Source of the DNA: Adiantum capillus-veneris | Lineage: Eukaryota > Streptophyta > Polypodiopsida > Polypodiales > Pteridaceae | Assembly: GCA_014529385.2 (NCBI GenBank) | Contig: CM043943.1 | Location: forward strand, 100,215,355-100,279,354 | Reading direction: 5' to 3' | Length of the DNA stretch: 64,000 nt | Part shown: positions 12,791-23,760 of the stretch, one piece after another | Layout of the letters: every line of letters begins with the position of its first letter | How positions within the stretch are numbered: position 1 is the stretch's first letter | The notes under the pieces: generated by a model | What the model saw: the letters and a program-made list of their open reading frames with translations, nothing else | Database searches by the model: none | Told to the model about the DNA's origin: nothing | Program-made: the position numbers and the translations under genes

Positions 12791-14290
12791 GATGGCATTA
12801 TCATGAGGGATCTATAAAGGGCAAGCACGACTAGTGACCCGTCACTAGAAGGTCAAAGCAACAGAGAGAATAAATCACCTGGCCTAGGAGAGGGTAGGTT
12901 GAAAAGTATGTTGTCTATGGAATTAACAAGTGATGAGAAAGATAAATTTTTGCAAATTTTGGTGGGATTCCCCGACCTTTTCATTGACTATGGAAGAATC
13001 ACAGGTATTACAGCGATGATGGAGCATCACATTAAGTTGAATGAAGGGGTAAAGCCAGTTGTGCAGAAACTACGACTACTGGGGTTCATACAAGAAAAGG
13101 GACTCCTTGCCGAGGTAAGGAAACAACTAGAAGCAGGGTTAATTTACTTTGTGGAAAACTCAAAGTGAGTGTCACCTGTAGTGGTGACGCCTAAGAAGAA
13201 TGATAAGTGGAGGTTCTGCGTCGACTACAAATGACTAAATTCAGCCACAAAGAGGGACCATTTCCCTCTCTCTTTCTCTTGGATGAAATTCTGAATGAAG
13301 TACTGGTTTTGAATGCTACACAATGTGTGATGGGTATTCTGGCTATTCTCAAATACGCATAGCCTTTGAAGATCAACTAAAAACCACTTTCATTACACCA
13401 TGGGGTTGTTTTGCTTATAGAGTTATGCCATTTGGCCTCACAAATGCACCTGTCACATTTCAAAGATATGTCACATATGACTTTCAACCGTTCTTTGGAG
13501 CATCCATAGGAGTGTTCATGATAATTTTTGTATACATTAGGGGCAATTTGGATGAAAAAAGGGTTGTTTAGGGTTTCCCTATTCTTGATCTAAGGGTCAA
13601 GGAGGAGCCACATTTCCAAAAGTATGGCACTTTTGTACACGTGTCAAAATCTCCCTCACTTGCTTTTTGAATATTTTGCACTATTTTAGCCATAACTTTT
13701 GCATATCAACTCCAAATTTAGTGCTCAAATGGTCCATGGGTGGCACTTGATGAGCTCTATCCAATGAGTACCCATGTTGACTAGTTTTGGTAAGATATTC
13801 ATGGTCTTTTTTAGGTTGCCCCTTTTTAGATCCTTACACAGCCCTTTTTGCATCCAAATTGGCCCTAATGATATAGCCCTCACATCTCACACTTAGAAAA
13901 AGTGAGTGAGGGTTTAGCAAGATTGCAAAGCCTAGGAGGGAAACTAAATGTAGACAAGCGTGACATTGGGGAAAGTAGAGTCGTTCTCTTAGGCCATGAA
14001 ATTTCAGCTGAAGGTATCAATGTCGATCCAAGTAAGGTGTCTGTACTCATCGCACTACCTTCACCAAAAACCACACGTCAACTAGTCTCTTTTCTACAGA
14101 AGGTGAGGTACTTTAGTAGACTTGTACATCTACTATCAAAACTTTTTCTACCACTACAGCAACTCACACAACAATCGACTTTCATATGGGACGAGGAGAG
14201 CGAAAATCACTACAACAAGGTAAAGGAGGTCTTAGCCACCTCCTCAGAGTGGGACGAAAAGTATTTTCACCTCAAGTGTGGGTGATGACT
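12791..14290 (+). pseudogene. pol: Element A reverse transcriptase, split by a MITE
   Basis: The sense resumes right after element B. At 12899-13168 lies the RT entry region (FPDLFIDYG...HHIKLNEGVKPV...LEAGLIYFV). Then come SPVVVTPKKNDKWRFCVDYK (13172-13230, with the first catalytic Asp) and TTFITPWGCFAYRVMPFGLTNAP (13385-13450). The palm motif reads FMIIF where relatives have FMDDF, so the catalytic Asp pair is gone. A MITE interrupts at 13540-13865. The thumb resumes at about 13895 (LEKVSEGLARLQSLGGKL) and runs to about 14290. Stops are present, so this is inactive. Confidence 0.85.
13540..13865. mobile_element. 326-bp MITE inside the RT of element A
   Basis: The left end reads GGGGCAATTTGGATGAAAAA and the right end, on the other strand, GGGCCAATTTGGATGCAAAA, giving terminal inverted repeats of about 24 bases with few mismatches. 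TA lies on both sides (13538-13539 and 13866-13867), the target duplication of Tc1/mariner-type elements. A 3-bp TTA/TAA reading (Harbinger-like) is less consistent. It carries no coding capacity. RT coding sense flanks it on both sides. Confidence 0.85.
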
Positions 14291-15083
14291 CCTTGGGGGT
14301 AGTGCTACTCCAAAAGGACGCAACGACATCTTTCATGAGGCCAAACTACTTGTCAAGTCGCATGATGACAAACGATAGAGAAAGGTTTCACCCATGCGGA
14401 GCACCTAGTCCTAGCTCTTAGATTTGCAACTATAGAGTTTCAATCATATTTGTTCCCTAGGAAATTTTTAATCTTAACCATGGATGAAATGTTCCCTTAT
14501 GTGGTACAACACATGGATGTTTCTACTAGAATTGCTAAATGGCTAGTTCGTCTGCAAGAGTTTGACTACACGGTACAAGTGGAAAGTATGTCAAGGGCAA
14601 GATTGGGGGGACTCATGACCTACTAACACTTTGAGAAAAAGGTAAAGAAATCTATAAGGGAGGGAATTCAAGAACTTCTAGAGCCACCGGTGATAGAAAG
14701 AGCACACTCTCTCTACTTTGATGGAGCCTACAAGCAAGCATCCGACAAAGCAGTTGGCATAGTGGTCTTTAATGACAAAGATATCAAGGTATTTTCGCTT
14801 GGCCATTTGTTAGAATCACATTCTAACAATGGCTGAGTACAGAGCACAGACAAAGGGGCTACAATGGTGCATCTCACAAGGGGTAAAACACCTTAATGTA
14901 TTTGGGGATGCTCTACTTTTGGTAAGGCAAGTACATGGAGCATGGACATGTAAGAATCCTAACTTGAGAACTCACTTAAGATGTGTAAAAATTTTGTTGG
15001 GTAATTTTGAAGCAGTTCAATTACACCACATTCCAAGGGATCAAAACCATGAATCCGACGCCTTAGCAAGCCAAAGACTATAA
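14291..15083 (+). pseudogene. pol: Element A RNase H domains
   Basis: After a degenerate first RNase H region (about 14290-14640, several stops) comes an archaeal-type RNase H: SLYFDGAYKQA at about 14707, then AEYRAQTKGLQW, then FGDALLLVRQVHGAW, ending with HHIPRDQNHESDALAS at 15081. The Asp-Glu-Asp series of the second RNase H can be followed, as in elements B and E. An in-frame TGA lies at about 14836. Confidence 0.75.
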
Positions 15084-16476
15084 GAAATGGTAGTTGGGGC
15101 TATAAAGTGAAAGTTCCCTCTATTTCAAGGTAGTGACACCTTACCCACCAACATCATACATTTCTTGAAAATAGGGGAATGTCCACTAGATCTGACAAAA
15201 GGGCAAAAGCAATGGCTCACCATAGGAAGGCCACAAGGTACTTATCGATGATGGTCTGTATTGTAAGGGTGAGGACCAAGTACTCAGGAAGGTCCCTCTC
15301 TCTAATAAAATTATTGGGATAATTACCAGTTGTCATGATGGTGTTTGTGGTGGTCACTTTGCCCTAGATATAACAAGCAAGAAAATCTTGGAGACTGGTT
15401 TTGTAGGCCTAGCCTCAATCATGATGTACACCACTGGTATAAGACATGTAAGTTGTGTCAAAGGGCCGGCACCAGAGCACTCGTGCCTGAACCACTCACA
15501 CATATCATTTCATATGGGCAATTTGAAGAATGGGGTATAGATGCCATAGGACCATTGCTAGGGCCAACTCCGGGAAGTTCTATATCATCATGGGAGTCGA
15601 CTATATGACTAGATGGGTAGAAGCTATAGCCACAACTAGGATCACAACTATTGACGTAGCCAAATTTGTCTATGAACACATCTATTGCACATTTGGCACA
15701 CCATTAGAAATCATCTCTGATAGAGGGCCAATTTTTCGAGCAGACTTGGTAGGGGAGTTGATGCAAAAATTAGGCATTACAAGGAGGCACTCCACACCAT
15801 ATTACCCTCAATGTAATGGCCTAGTTGAAAAAGTGAAAGGAATGATTTGTAAAATCATCACAAAGCAAGTTAACAATCATCATGGTGACTGGGATAAGTA
15901 TCTACTTCCAGCTGTATGGGCCTACCAAACCTCATCCCAAACATCTTTAAGTTTCACTCCATATCATTCGGTATTTGGTAAGGAGGCAATCTTACCTATT
16001 GAAATGAAACTTGCAAGTCTCAGAATAATGGAAAGCCAGTTTCAACAGCCCAACATGCATTTGAAAGATCACATCTTAACTTGGAACAACTACAACTGGG
16101 CAAAGAGGAGGCAATCAATCATTATGCGGCACAGACAGAACACAGACAACTTAGTTTCAATCAGCATCTTCGGCACAAAGATTTAAACAAGGGCACGTTG
16201 GTACTCCGCTATGACAATCGCTTCTACACACTGAAAGATAAGAAGTTCATACTCCAGCGGGAAATCCCTTTCATCATCAAGAATAAATGTGCCAATGGGA
16301 GTTACCAACTCATGGAAGCGGATGGTAACCTTCAAAAGACCAAAGTCAATGGATGGCGGCTTAAACCCTATTTTCTACGATTTGATCAAGCTCCACCTAT
16401 TGACATTCTAGACAAGGATACACCATCAACCTGCAACTCCAATGACAACAACCAAGCAAATGAGTTAGAGGCATAA
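15084..16476 (+). pseudogene. pol: Element A integrase
   Basis: A zinc-finger region with CKLCQRAG lies at about 15450. The DDE core carries GVDYMTRWVEA (about 15595), IISDRGPIF (about 15713) and YYPQCNGLVEKVKG (about 15800). The C-terminal part at 16081-16476 ends in VNGWRLKPYF. The core reads without a stop for about 215 codons and then shifts frame near 16090. The polypurine tract and 3' LTR follow immediately, so this is the end of pol. Confidence 0.85.
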
Positions 16477-16489
16477 ATTCCCCTAAGCT

Positions 16490-16504
16490 TTGGGGGAGGG
16501 CTAA
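16490..16504 (+). other. Polypurine tract of element A
   Basis: TTGGGGGAGGGCTAA abuts the TGACACGG start of the 3' LTR, as expected for the plus-strand primer. Confidence 0.75.
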
Positions 16505-17595
16505 TGACACGGAGTTAACCGCACCTCACTCTAGCTCACCCAGAGGATATATATCTATTTGTTTTTCACTCTCTTTTAACCATGTGTATTTCAAGTAGAT
16601 AAGCTATGTTTGTCTTTTGCAATAAGGAGAATTTTTTTTTTTGGCAAGTAAAAGGCTCAGCGACCCTGCTGAATCTACAAACTCACCAAGGAAACCATGG
16701 GAACTATGTTATGATACCTACCTGAGGGGAGAAATTTTCAGAAGAACCACCAAGGGTTGGGCGGCAGACAAGTAGTCAATGGTAGCCCAAGGGCATTTAT
16801 GGCGATCATCATGTGGCTAAGAGAAGGACCCATGGCATCTCTAGCAAAGCAAGAAAAAGGGATGAAGAGAGCCCCACATTAACGTTTTTTTTCCAAGTGA
16901 AAGAGGGATAAAAACTTGCATTATTGAAGATCTTTCTACATATGATACACAAGAGGCCTCTCTCTCTGGCTTTGACCATTCCCTCACTACTACCCGAGTG
17001 GTGCGGCCGTGGCCATGCATGAAAAAATATCTCTTTCTCTCTCCTTCCCTACACACTTCCCCGCTCCCTCAGTCAATCCCTCACATGCTCTCCCTCCCTC
17101 TCTCTCCCCACCTCTCACTCAAACTCTTTCTCTCTCTCTCCTTCCCTGTGTCAGTAGCCAGTAGGCCAGCCCAAAGGGTGTGAAGCACTAGCTCCCTCTC
17201 TCTAAATACCCACACACACACTCTCACACTTATCCTCCCTCTCTCCCCATCTCTCCCTCATTAACTCTCTTTCCCTCGTTCAACCTCTCTCTCTCTCTCT
17301 CTCTTCATGTCTTATGTAGGCAACCAGCCACCTCTCCCTCCCTCTCTTCCCCCTCTCGCTCACTCACACTCTCTCTCCCTCTCTCGCTCTCTGTGGCATC
17401 GGCGGCGGCCAAATAATATCTCTATATCTCCGTTGTTCCCACACACACACTTGCCAACACACACACACTCTCTCTCTCATCATTTACACACACACCACAA
17501 ACCCCACACTCTACACACACACACACACACACACACCCTCACCCTGTCCCCTCCTCTCACTCACTCACGCTCTCTCTCCCTCTCTGATTCCCATA

Positions 17596-17632
<37 letters not shown>

Positions 17633-18759
17633 CCCCATATACATGCCCACATAGTCCTTTGATCACTCTCTTTCCACAAACCTATACAGGCACACACCCA
17701 TTCACACGAGTACACACGTATATGCACTGACACTTATATACACCACCACATATCATGCTAATTAAGCAAAAACACCTACTAGCCTACGAATACACCTAGT
17801 ATAAACCATCGTACTGAAATTTATGGCAAGAGGAACACAAGAAGCAAGATGTAGGAGTGAGACAAGCACCGAGTGGCCATACGGACTAGATCTCTTCATC
17901 CCGTGGCATCTTGGCATCGGCAAAACACCGGCGATGGCAGAAGCATACTACATCCCTCTTATAGTACTTTCCCCGATCGGAAACACCCTTGCAAAAAAGT
18001 CCTAAACTAAGTTACCCTAAGTCTAGTTATGGTGGGTAGCACTTGTAAATTGACCTACCCCTACCCCACTCCCTATGTCATTCCCTCTCTCTTCTTTCTT
18101 CACCTTCTCTCTCCTAAATAGAATAAGAAGAGGCTCCACTGGAGCATGTCCCACAATCACATGGCACACTCACACTCTCTCTCGCGCAACTTGTAAGAGA
18201 GGTCACCGCTCCCAAAATCCTATATAAGGAGGGTGAGCTCTGCACTCAAAGGACCAGGAGAACACCAATAGAGAGAAGCACAACATCACCATAGCCATGA
18301 CATTATGCAGACACTACACAAGCATGATAGACAAGTGGTAGTTTTGGGAAGGTTGGGACTCTAAGCACATGGAATTAGGAGCATTGTATGCTAGCACCAT
18401 GGAATATGGGTCACACATCTAGCTCATGAGAAATCTCTTGATTAGCCCAAGAAGCCGCATCTTGAATTTCAAGTATTTTTTAATCTTTCTCTCGAACTAC
18501 ATCAATAGAAAGGACCTCTTCGCCATCAAGACCTATGTATTTGTGTTGCATCGTGTGGTAGAAGCTGGGTGTAAGCATCCACCCCCTCGGTGACATCTTC
18601 TTCTCTATGGAAGCTCTTGGGTTTGGTTTTCATATCTAACCTTCCATGATGATAATCCAAAAATCCAACATTCACGACTGAGAGGTGACTCCTAGATGTG
18701 GGTGGTATGGTTGTGTATCCATTTTGGGACTTCTCATAGTAGGGAGTGATAAGAAAAGG

Positions 18760-18821
<62 letters not shown>

Positions 18822-19056
18822 CACACACTCTCTCTCATGGTCCGGATTCATAAGAATGTGGTTTGGGCATGTTGTGCTAGAGTGACAAGTCCGAGGCTAT
18901 GATACTCATCCTAGCGACACTTATGCTAGGTGGTGTCCTTTTAGAGTTAGAGGATAGCACACTTTAGGTGCTACCCCCCCTGAGATGATGCTTAGGGATT
19001 TCAGGTTATGTGCCATGTAGAGGCCACCCCACATGGCACGCCATTTTTGACTATCA
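16505..19056 (+). mobile_element. 3' LTR of element A
   Basis: It runs from TGACACGG after the polypurine tract to GACTATCA, 2552 bases. From 17010 it matches the 5' remnant (1425-3497). It carries CT and CA runs (notably 18763-18818) and a TATATAAG box near 18221. The target duplication cannot be checked because the other end of the element is missing. Coding sequence of another Ty3 pol starts directly at 19057, so element A was probably inserted in that gene. Confidence 0.85.
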
Positions 19057-19643
19057 AAAGGAGGAAGAAGTAGAAGAGGAAAATGTAGACTTACTACCTC
19101 GACAAGAAATTCAAGGATCAGAGTTTGTGCAGATGGTGGATTAGAATTTGATTCCTAGTCAAAAGGAATCTTTACAGCAAGAGGAAAAGAAGGCAAGAGA
19201 TTTTGTTGAGAAGGTCTAAAATAAAAGTTTTGGAGGGTCAAGTAGAGTCAAGGAAGATGAGCTAAAGGAACTCAATTTAGGTAGTCAAGGTCAGCATTCA
19301 TGTGATGGACAATTCTTGCATGTTTTGTTTCAGTTGTTGACGGAGTACAAAGATGATTTTACATGGGACTATTTAGAGGTTAATAGTATAGATGCTAATT
19401 TGCATCAGCATCATATTAATGTGAAAGAGAATGCAGTTTTGATTGTGCAACAGAGGTATAGAATGAATCAAAATTTTGTAGAATGGGTTAAGCAGGAGAT
19501 TGATAAGTTGTTACTTTTTGGGTTTATCAAACCAATCCATGAAGCTAAATGGTTGTCGCCAATCATTATAGTGCCTGAGAAAAATGGAAAATTGAGAGTT
19601 TGTGCTGATGATAGAAAGTTAAATGCAGCTTATACTGAGAGAT
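19057..19643 (+). pseudogene. pol: Stump of a third Ty3 pol gene (pre-RT and RT fingers)
   Basis: The sense is open with only two stops from the LTR edge onward. It has an acidic linker, then FQLLTEYKDDFTWDY, then HHINVKENAVLIVQQRYRMN, then KPIHEAKWLSPIIIVPEKNG and LRVCADDRKLNAAY, which is the start of a Ty3 RT. At about 19643 the similarity stops within the RT fingers and a different polyprotein begins. The fragment looks like the site into which element A jumped from the left, later joined to element D on the right. Confidence 0.7.
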
Positions 19644-20560
19644 CTAAAGAACATTGGGCTTAAGTTCACAAAAGAGACATTGAAGCAGGTGAAGATTGGA
19701 GAGGAGGATTTCCTTACTGAAGAGGAGATCAAATGATTTCAAGAGATGCTAAACATGGTAAATCCTTTGCTTTTGAGCTAGGTGAGATTGGATGTATAGA
19801 TCCAAATGTTGTTTCTCCTATGACTATATTTATTGTTCCTCATATGCCATGGACTTTATACCCCGTTCCAGTACCCAAATCTCAATTACCAAAGCTTATT
19901 GACTTGCTAAATGAGAAGATAAGGATGGGCATTTTGGAACCATCACACACACCATACTCTATTTGGTGGTTTATTGTTTCAAAGAAGAATGGTACCCTAA
20001 GGTTCATTTAGGATATGCAACTAGTCAAAAAAGTAACAATTTTCAATGTGGGTATAGGTCGAATAATGGACGAGTTTGCCAAAGACTTTGCAGGAAGATC
20101 CATCTACTCTATGGGTGATCTTTACTGAGAATATAATCATCTTCAACTTGCTTTGGAGAGAAAGGATCTTACTACAATGTGTACACCTCTCGGTCTGGTG
20201 AGGATGTGCACTCTACCACAGGGTGCTACTAACTCTGTAGCTCCAATGATGAATGGTATGAAGAAGTGGTGAGGGACTTTACCTCAAGTTATTATGCCTT
20301 CCATTGATGATTTTCCAATCAAGGGATGTGAAGTAGGGTTTAAAGACAAGATAAAAGACAAGAGGGAGTTCCGGAAATTTTTGGCCCAGCATATTGTTGA
20401 CTGTGATGCCATTTTATCTAGGCTTGAAGAAGCTAACTTGACACTTTCAGGGCCAAAATCAATTTTTGGTGCTAAAGAGGTTTTAATTGTGGGACACATG
20501 TGCGGCCTAAATGAAAGATGATCGGGTCTGGCTAAAGTTGAAGCTATTCAGAAGATGAAA
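19644..20560 (+). pseudogene. pol: Element D reverse transcriptase, a distinct Ty3 lineage
   Basis: The order is: a pre-RT helix region with FLTEEEIK; HMPWTLYPVPVPKSQLPKLI; WFIVSKKNGTLRFI; FAGRSIYSMGDLY; RKDLTTMCTPLGLVRMCTLPQGATNS; and a palm PSIDDFPIKG with both catalytic Asp. This differs clearly from the RTs of A, B and E. I recall similar polyproteins from fungi and some seed-free plants, but that is memory and not a search result. Four or more stops interrupt it. Confidence 0.75.
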
Positions 20561-21260
20561 GAAACATGCACATGGGTTACTAAGGTTCGAAGATTTTTGG
20601 GTGCATGTGTATTTTATCATATTTGGTTACCACACTTTTCTCATGTTGCAAAGGTTCTTTATCAATTTCTAAGGAAGGGTGTATAAGAAGAAGCTCATAC
20701 GATGGCCATAAAAAGATTGAAAACAATGCTTCTTGAGGCTCCTACCTTGAGAAAGGCTGATTATAAGTGTGGACGGCAAGTGATCTTAACCATTGACACT
20801 AGCCCGATAGATATTGGGTGGGTCAAGATGATGAGGATGTCAGAGGTACGCAGTTAGATTTGGAGCAAAGTGCTTAATGCTTGTCAAAGAGGTTACCCAC
20901 GGGTTAAGAGAGAACTTTGTGGTGTTGCTACTACCCTGAGGTCTGACAAAGAATATTTGATAGGTGCTTTAGTTGTGGTAGAGACAGATTGTTTACCTTT
21001 GATAGGGATGATTGCGAACTGCACTACTCCTAACATTGCAATGTTGTGATGGATAGCATTTATTAAATCTCTTAACCTTGAGTTTTGTCACATTGTAGGC
21101 AGAGATAACCCTATAGCAAATATGGTTTCAAGGTCCAAATATGAAGATGAAGAGGGGATGCTTACCACTTATGCTGATTTGGGATTAAAGTTCTCTACCT
21201 CTTCCCAATTACATGCAAGTTGTGGTACTGGTGCTTGTGTTTTTGAAGTTTTTCTGAAGA
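20561..21260 (+). pseudogene. pol: Element D RT thumb and RNase H
   Basis: VRRFLGACVFYHIWLPHFSHVAKVLYQFL is the usual RT-to-RNase H connection. The RNase H part follows with ILTIDTSPI, KRELCGVATTLRSDKEYLIGALVVVETDC and FCHIVGRDNPIANMVSRSK, the last carrying the final Asp. There is only one RNase H; no archaeal-type copy follows, unlike A, B and E. The frame is broken by stops near 20845 and 21046. Confidence 0.7.
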
Positions 21261-22411
21261 TATTTATGATAGAGAATGGATTTTGATAGGCCATCACTTC
21301 AGTACTCTTACCAGGCAAGAGGGATGGAGTGATCAAGAGTACAAGAGGATCATGAAAAAGGCTTTAGCTACTTTTCAAAGGATTGTCACTTGTGAAAGCA
21401 ACCAAAGAGTTCAAGAGGGGTACCACAACGGGTTGTTTGTGATAACTAAACTCAACAACAGGTGATTAACGATTTTTATGAAATCTTATGGGCTAGACAA
21501 AGAGGGTATGGGCAACTTTTTTCAAAATCAAGGACCACTACTGGTGGAAGGGAATGTACAAAGATGTTGAACAATTTGTGGAAACTTTCTTAGTATGCCT
21601 GCACTATTCTAATGTACAACATCAAGATGGATTACATCCTACTTATCCACTAGCTATGCATTACAAGTAGGTAGTAGATTTTATTACAAAGCGAGTGGGG
21701 GTTTGGAAAATGAGGCATATTGTTCTTGCTAGAGAAGATCTCACAAACCAAGTTGAAGGGAGAGTTTTGCATACAAAGGATACAAGTGATGTATGCAAAG
21801 TTTTTCTTGAAGATGTAATTTTCAGGTATGGTTGTGTTGTTGAATCACTACTGATAGAGGAGAGTTGGGTGCAGATGAAGCTACTGAGTTCTTTGTTGGT
21901 TTGGGCATCAAATTGGCTCTTACTATGGCATACAATCCAAAAGGTATTGATGCATGGGCAGAAACCCATTATGCCTACCAAGGAGGCAATTATGTCTTGG
22001 AATATAGTTGCATGAGAAGTAGATATGCCTACAAAAGATTTTTTTGCTTTACGTATTCATCAACTTGAGAGGCACCAAGAAGATATTGAGCAGGACAAAG
22101 AAAGCCTCAAGGAGGCGAGGTTGAAGAATAAAGTAGCATTGATGAAAAACATATACTACGGCCCTTTGCTATCAAAGATGGAGATTGGGTACTCGTTTAC
22201 GATAGTAGCTTGGAGAATCAATACTCTGCTATGCGGAAGATGTTCAAGTGGTGGTTTCAACCATATGATGTACTTCATGTTTATGACAACGCAACATATA
22301 AATTATGTTAGCACAATGGCACTGAGCTTAGAGTGCCTATTGTTCCAGGGAAAAGGATCAAACTGTTCAAGAAACCAGAAGGTGAGTTTAATTTTGAGGA
22401 TCAAATCTTAG
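21261..22411 (+). pseudogene. pol: Element D integrase
   Basis: Traces include WWKGMYKDVEQFVETFLVC (the zinc-finger side), HIVLAREDLTNQVEGRVL, VCKVFLEDVIFRYGCV (core) and a stretch where the second Asp should be, now shifted. The C-terminal region has KDGDWVLVYDSSLENQYSAMRKMFKWWFQPYDVL and a final beta-rich part ending near 22411 (IVPGKRIKLF). Frames change at least three times. The order and the tryptophan-rich end support integrase. Confidence 0.65.
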
Positions 22412-22529
22412 ATCGGCAACAAAGGAATGATGATATATGTATGCATTGGATGATGTGTCTAATGAATCTTTTGATGATGCGGATTAAAAGGAAAGAAGGT
22501 TGGCACATGCCGAAGGATGTGCAGGTTTA

Positions 22530-22540
22530 CAGGGGGTGGA
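22530..22540 (+). other. Polypurine tract of element D
   Basis: CAGGGGGTGGA directly precedes TGTCATGCC, the likely start of an LTR. Only position and composition support this. Confidence 0.5.
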
Positions 22541-23079
22541 TGTCATGCCGCTCCTCTTCCATGATGGGAAAAAGGGACAAGGCTTGCAAGTTTGTCTTCG
22601 TTGAAGCCTATGTGTATATTAAGCAGTTGCCACGGCTTGATGATAGGAAAGGTTTGTTGCTTAATGTATGCTAGATGCGGATGTAAAGGGACAAAACCTA
22701 TTTTTTTGATGCTAAAAGTGGGTATGTATGCAGTGATATAAAAAGGAAGTTTATGGACTAGAATTTCATTACTCAAGGTTCTCTATGGGCCTGTGTTTAC
22801 GGCTCATCAACTAGAGCTATGATGAAGAAGTTATGCAAGTTTGAAGCTGGGATTGATTGTAGATATGTACCGGATTGGGAAACTATAGATGAGGAATTAG
22901 GCATGAACTGCTCATCTTGTGGAGCACATCCATCTTTTCAAATCAACAGTTGGAGCTCTGGTTTCCAAGATATTGGCAGTTTAAATTCCCTTAGGGGCCA
23001 ATTTTGTACTTGACTGGTCGCGTTGATGAGTGTTCCAACTGGGAGTTTATGGCTTTCAGCTAGGTTCTAAAATGTGGTG
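22541..23079 (+). mobile_element. LTR of element D (3' copy, end uncertain)
   Basis: It starts TGTCATGCC after the polypurine tract. Between about 22800 and 23070 it follows element B's LTR (11050-11350): GACGGCTCATCAA versus TACGGCTCATCAA, GAGCTA, GTTGAAG versus TTTGAAG, TGTAGAT, then CTGGTTT.CAAGATAT.G.CAGTT. No second LTR of D is in the window. The right end is set only by where PPR-like sequence begins. Confidence 0.6.
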
Positions 23080-23690
23080 CATGTAATAGGGCAATAAGCG
23101 GTCAAGGATCATCTTGTCTGTATTGTCATCTCATGCAGTGCACAGATAGCAGGGTATGTTGATAGACTTGTGCTCGGCACTACCGTGGTCGAGATATATG
23201 CCTAATGTGGTGATTTGGTGATGCATGGTCGAGATATATGCCTAATGTGGTGATTTGGTGATGCATGGTCGGAAATAATTGAGCTTGGAAACTATGCTTT
23301 GATTAATATGCAAACCAAATGTTATACCAGGAGGTGCCCTAGTTGATATGTATTCCAAATAATGTGCATTTAGGAGTGTAACAAGTGTTTGAGGATCTAT
23401 TGAGTGTGATATTATGCCAAAGAGTGCAAGGGCAAGTGGAGCTTTAAGGGAAAATTCCATGCTCAACATTGCTTTGTTCGAGATGCATGTCAAGTGGTGC
23501 CCTTATGAAAGCACATAAAATGTTTAATGAGCTTTCAATTCAAAAGCTCGTCTTTTGGAGCACATTGGTTGAAAAAAATGCCCGACATGGCTATGGCAAG
23601 GAAACTATAAGCACTTTTGAGCGGATGGGAATTGAGGGCCCCTTCTTCAATGCTATCACCAGTGCTTGCACTTTGAGGCCTTGCAATGGT
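23080..23690 (+). pseudogene. PPR-protein gene fragment
   Basis: Pentatricopeptide-repeat text appears in pieces: VLGTTVVEIYA then CGDLV (about 23168-23224), EIIELGNYA (about 23270), GGALVDMYSK (about 23328) and ALMKAHKMFNELSIQKLVFWSTLVEKNARHGYGKETISTFERM (about 23501-23630). This is the pattern of plant PLS-type PPR proteins, which bind organellar RNA. Stops, frame changes and an internal 40-bp duplication show it is dead. The surrounding transposons suggest a captured or stranded gene piece. Confidence 0.75.
23187..23266 (+). repeat. 40-bp tandem duplication in the PPR fragment
   Basis: Two identical 40-base units start GGTCGAGATATATGCC at 23187 and 23227, and a third begins with GGTCG at 23267. 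The unit is not a multiple of three, so it breaks the PPR frame. Confidence 0.95.
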
Positions 23691-23738
23691 TTCCCATATG
23701 AACCAAGGGAAGGCCGCCCAATGAGGCAATGTGTAAGT

Positions 23739-23760
23739 GGGGGGGGGGGGGGGGGGGGGG
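23739..23760. repeat. Run of 22 G
   Basis: A perfect homopolymer of G, one of four long G/C runs in the window (also 11991-12014, 37500-37523 and 39211-39227). It can form a G-quadruplex in principle. Length may vary or be a sequencing artefact. Confidence 0.9.
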
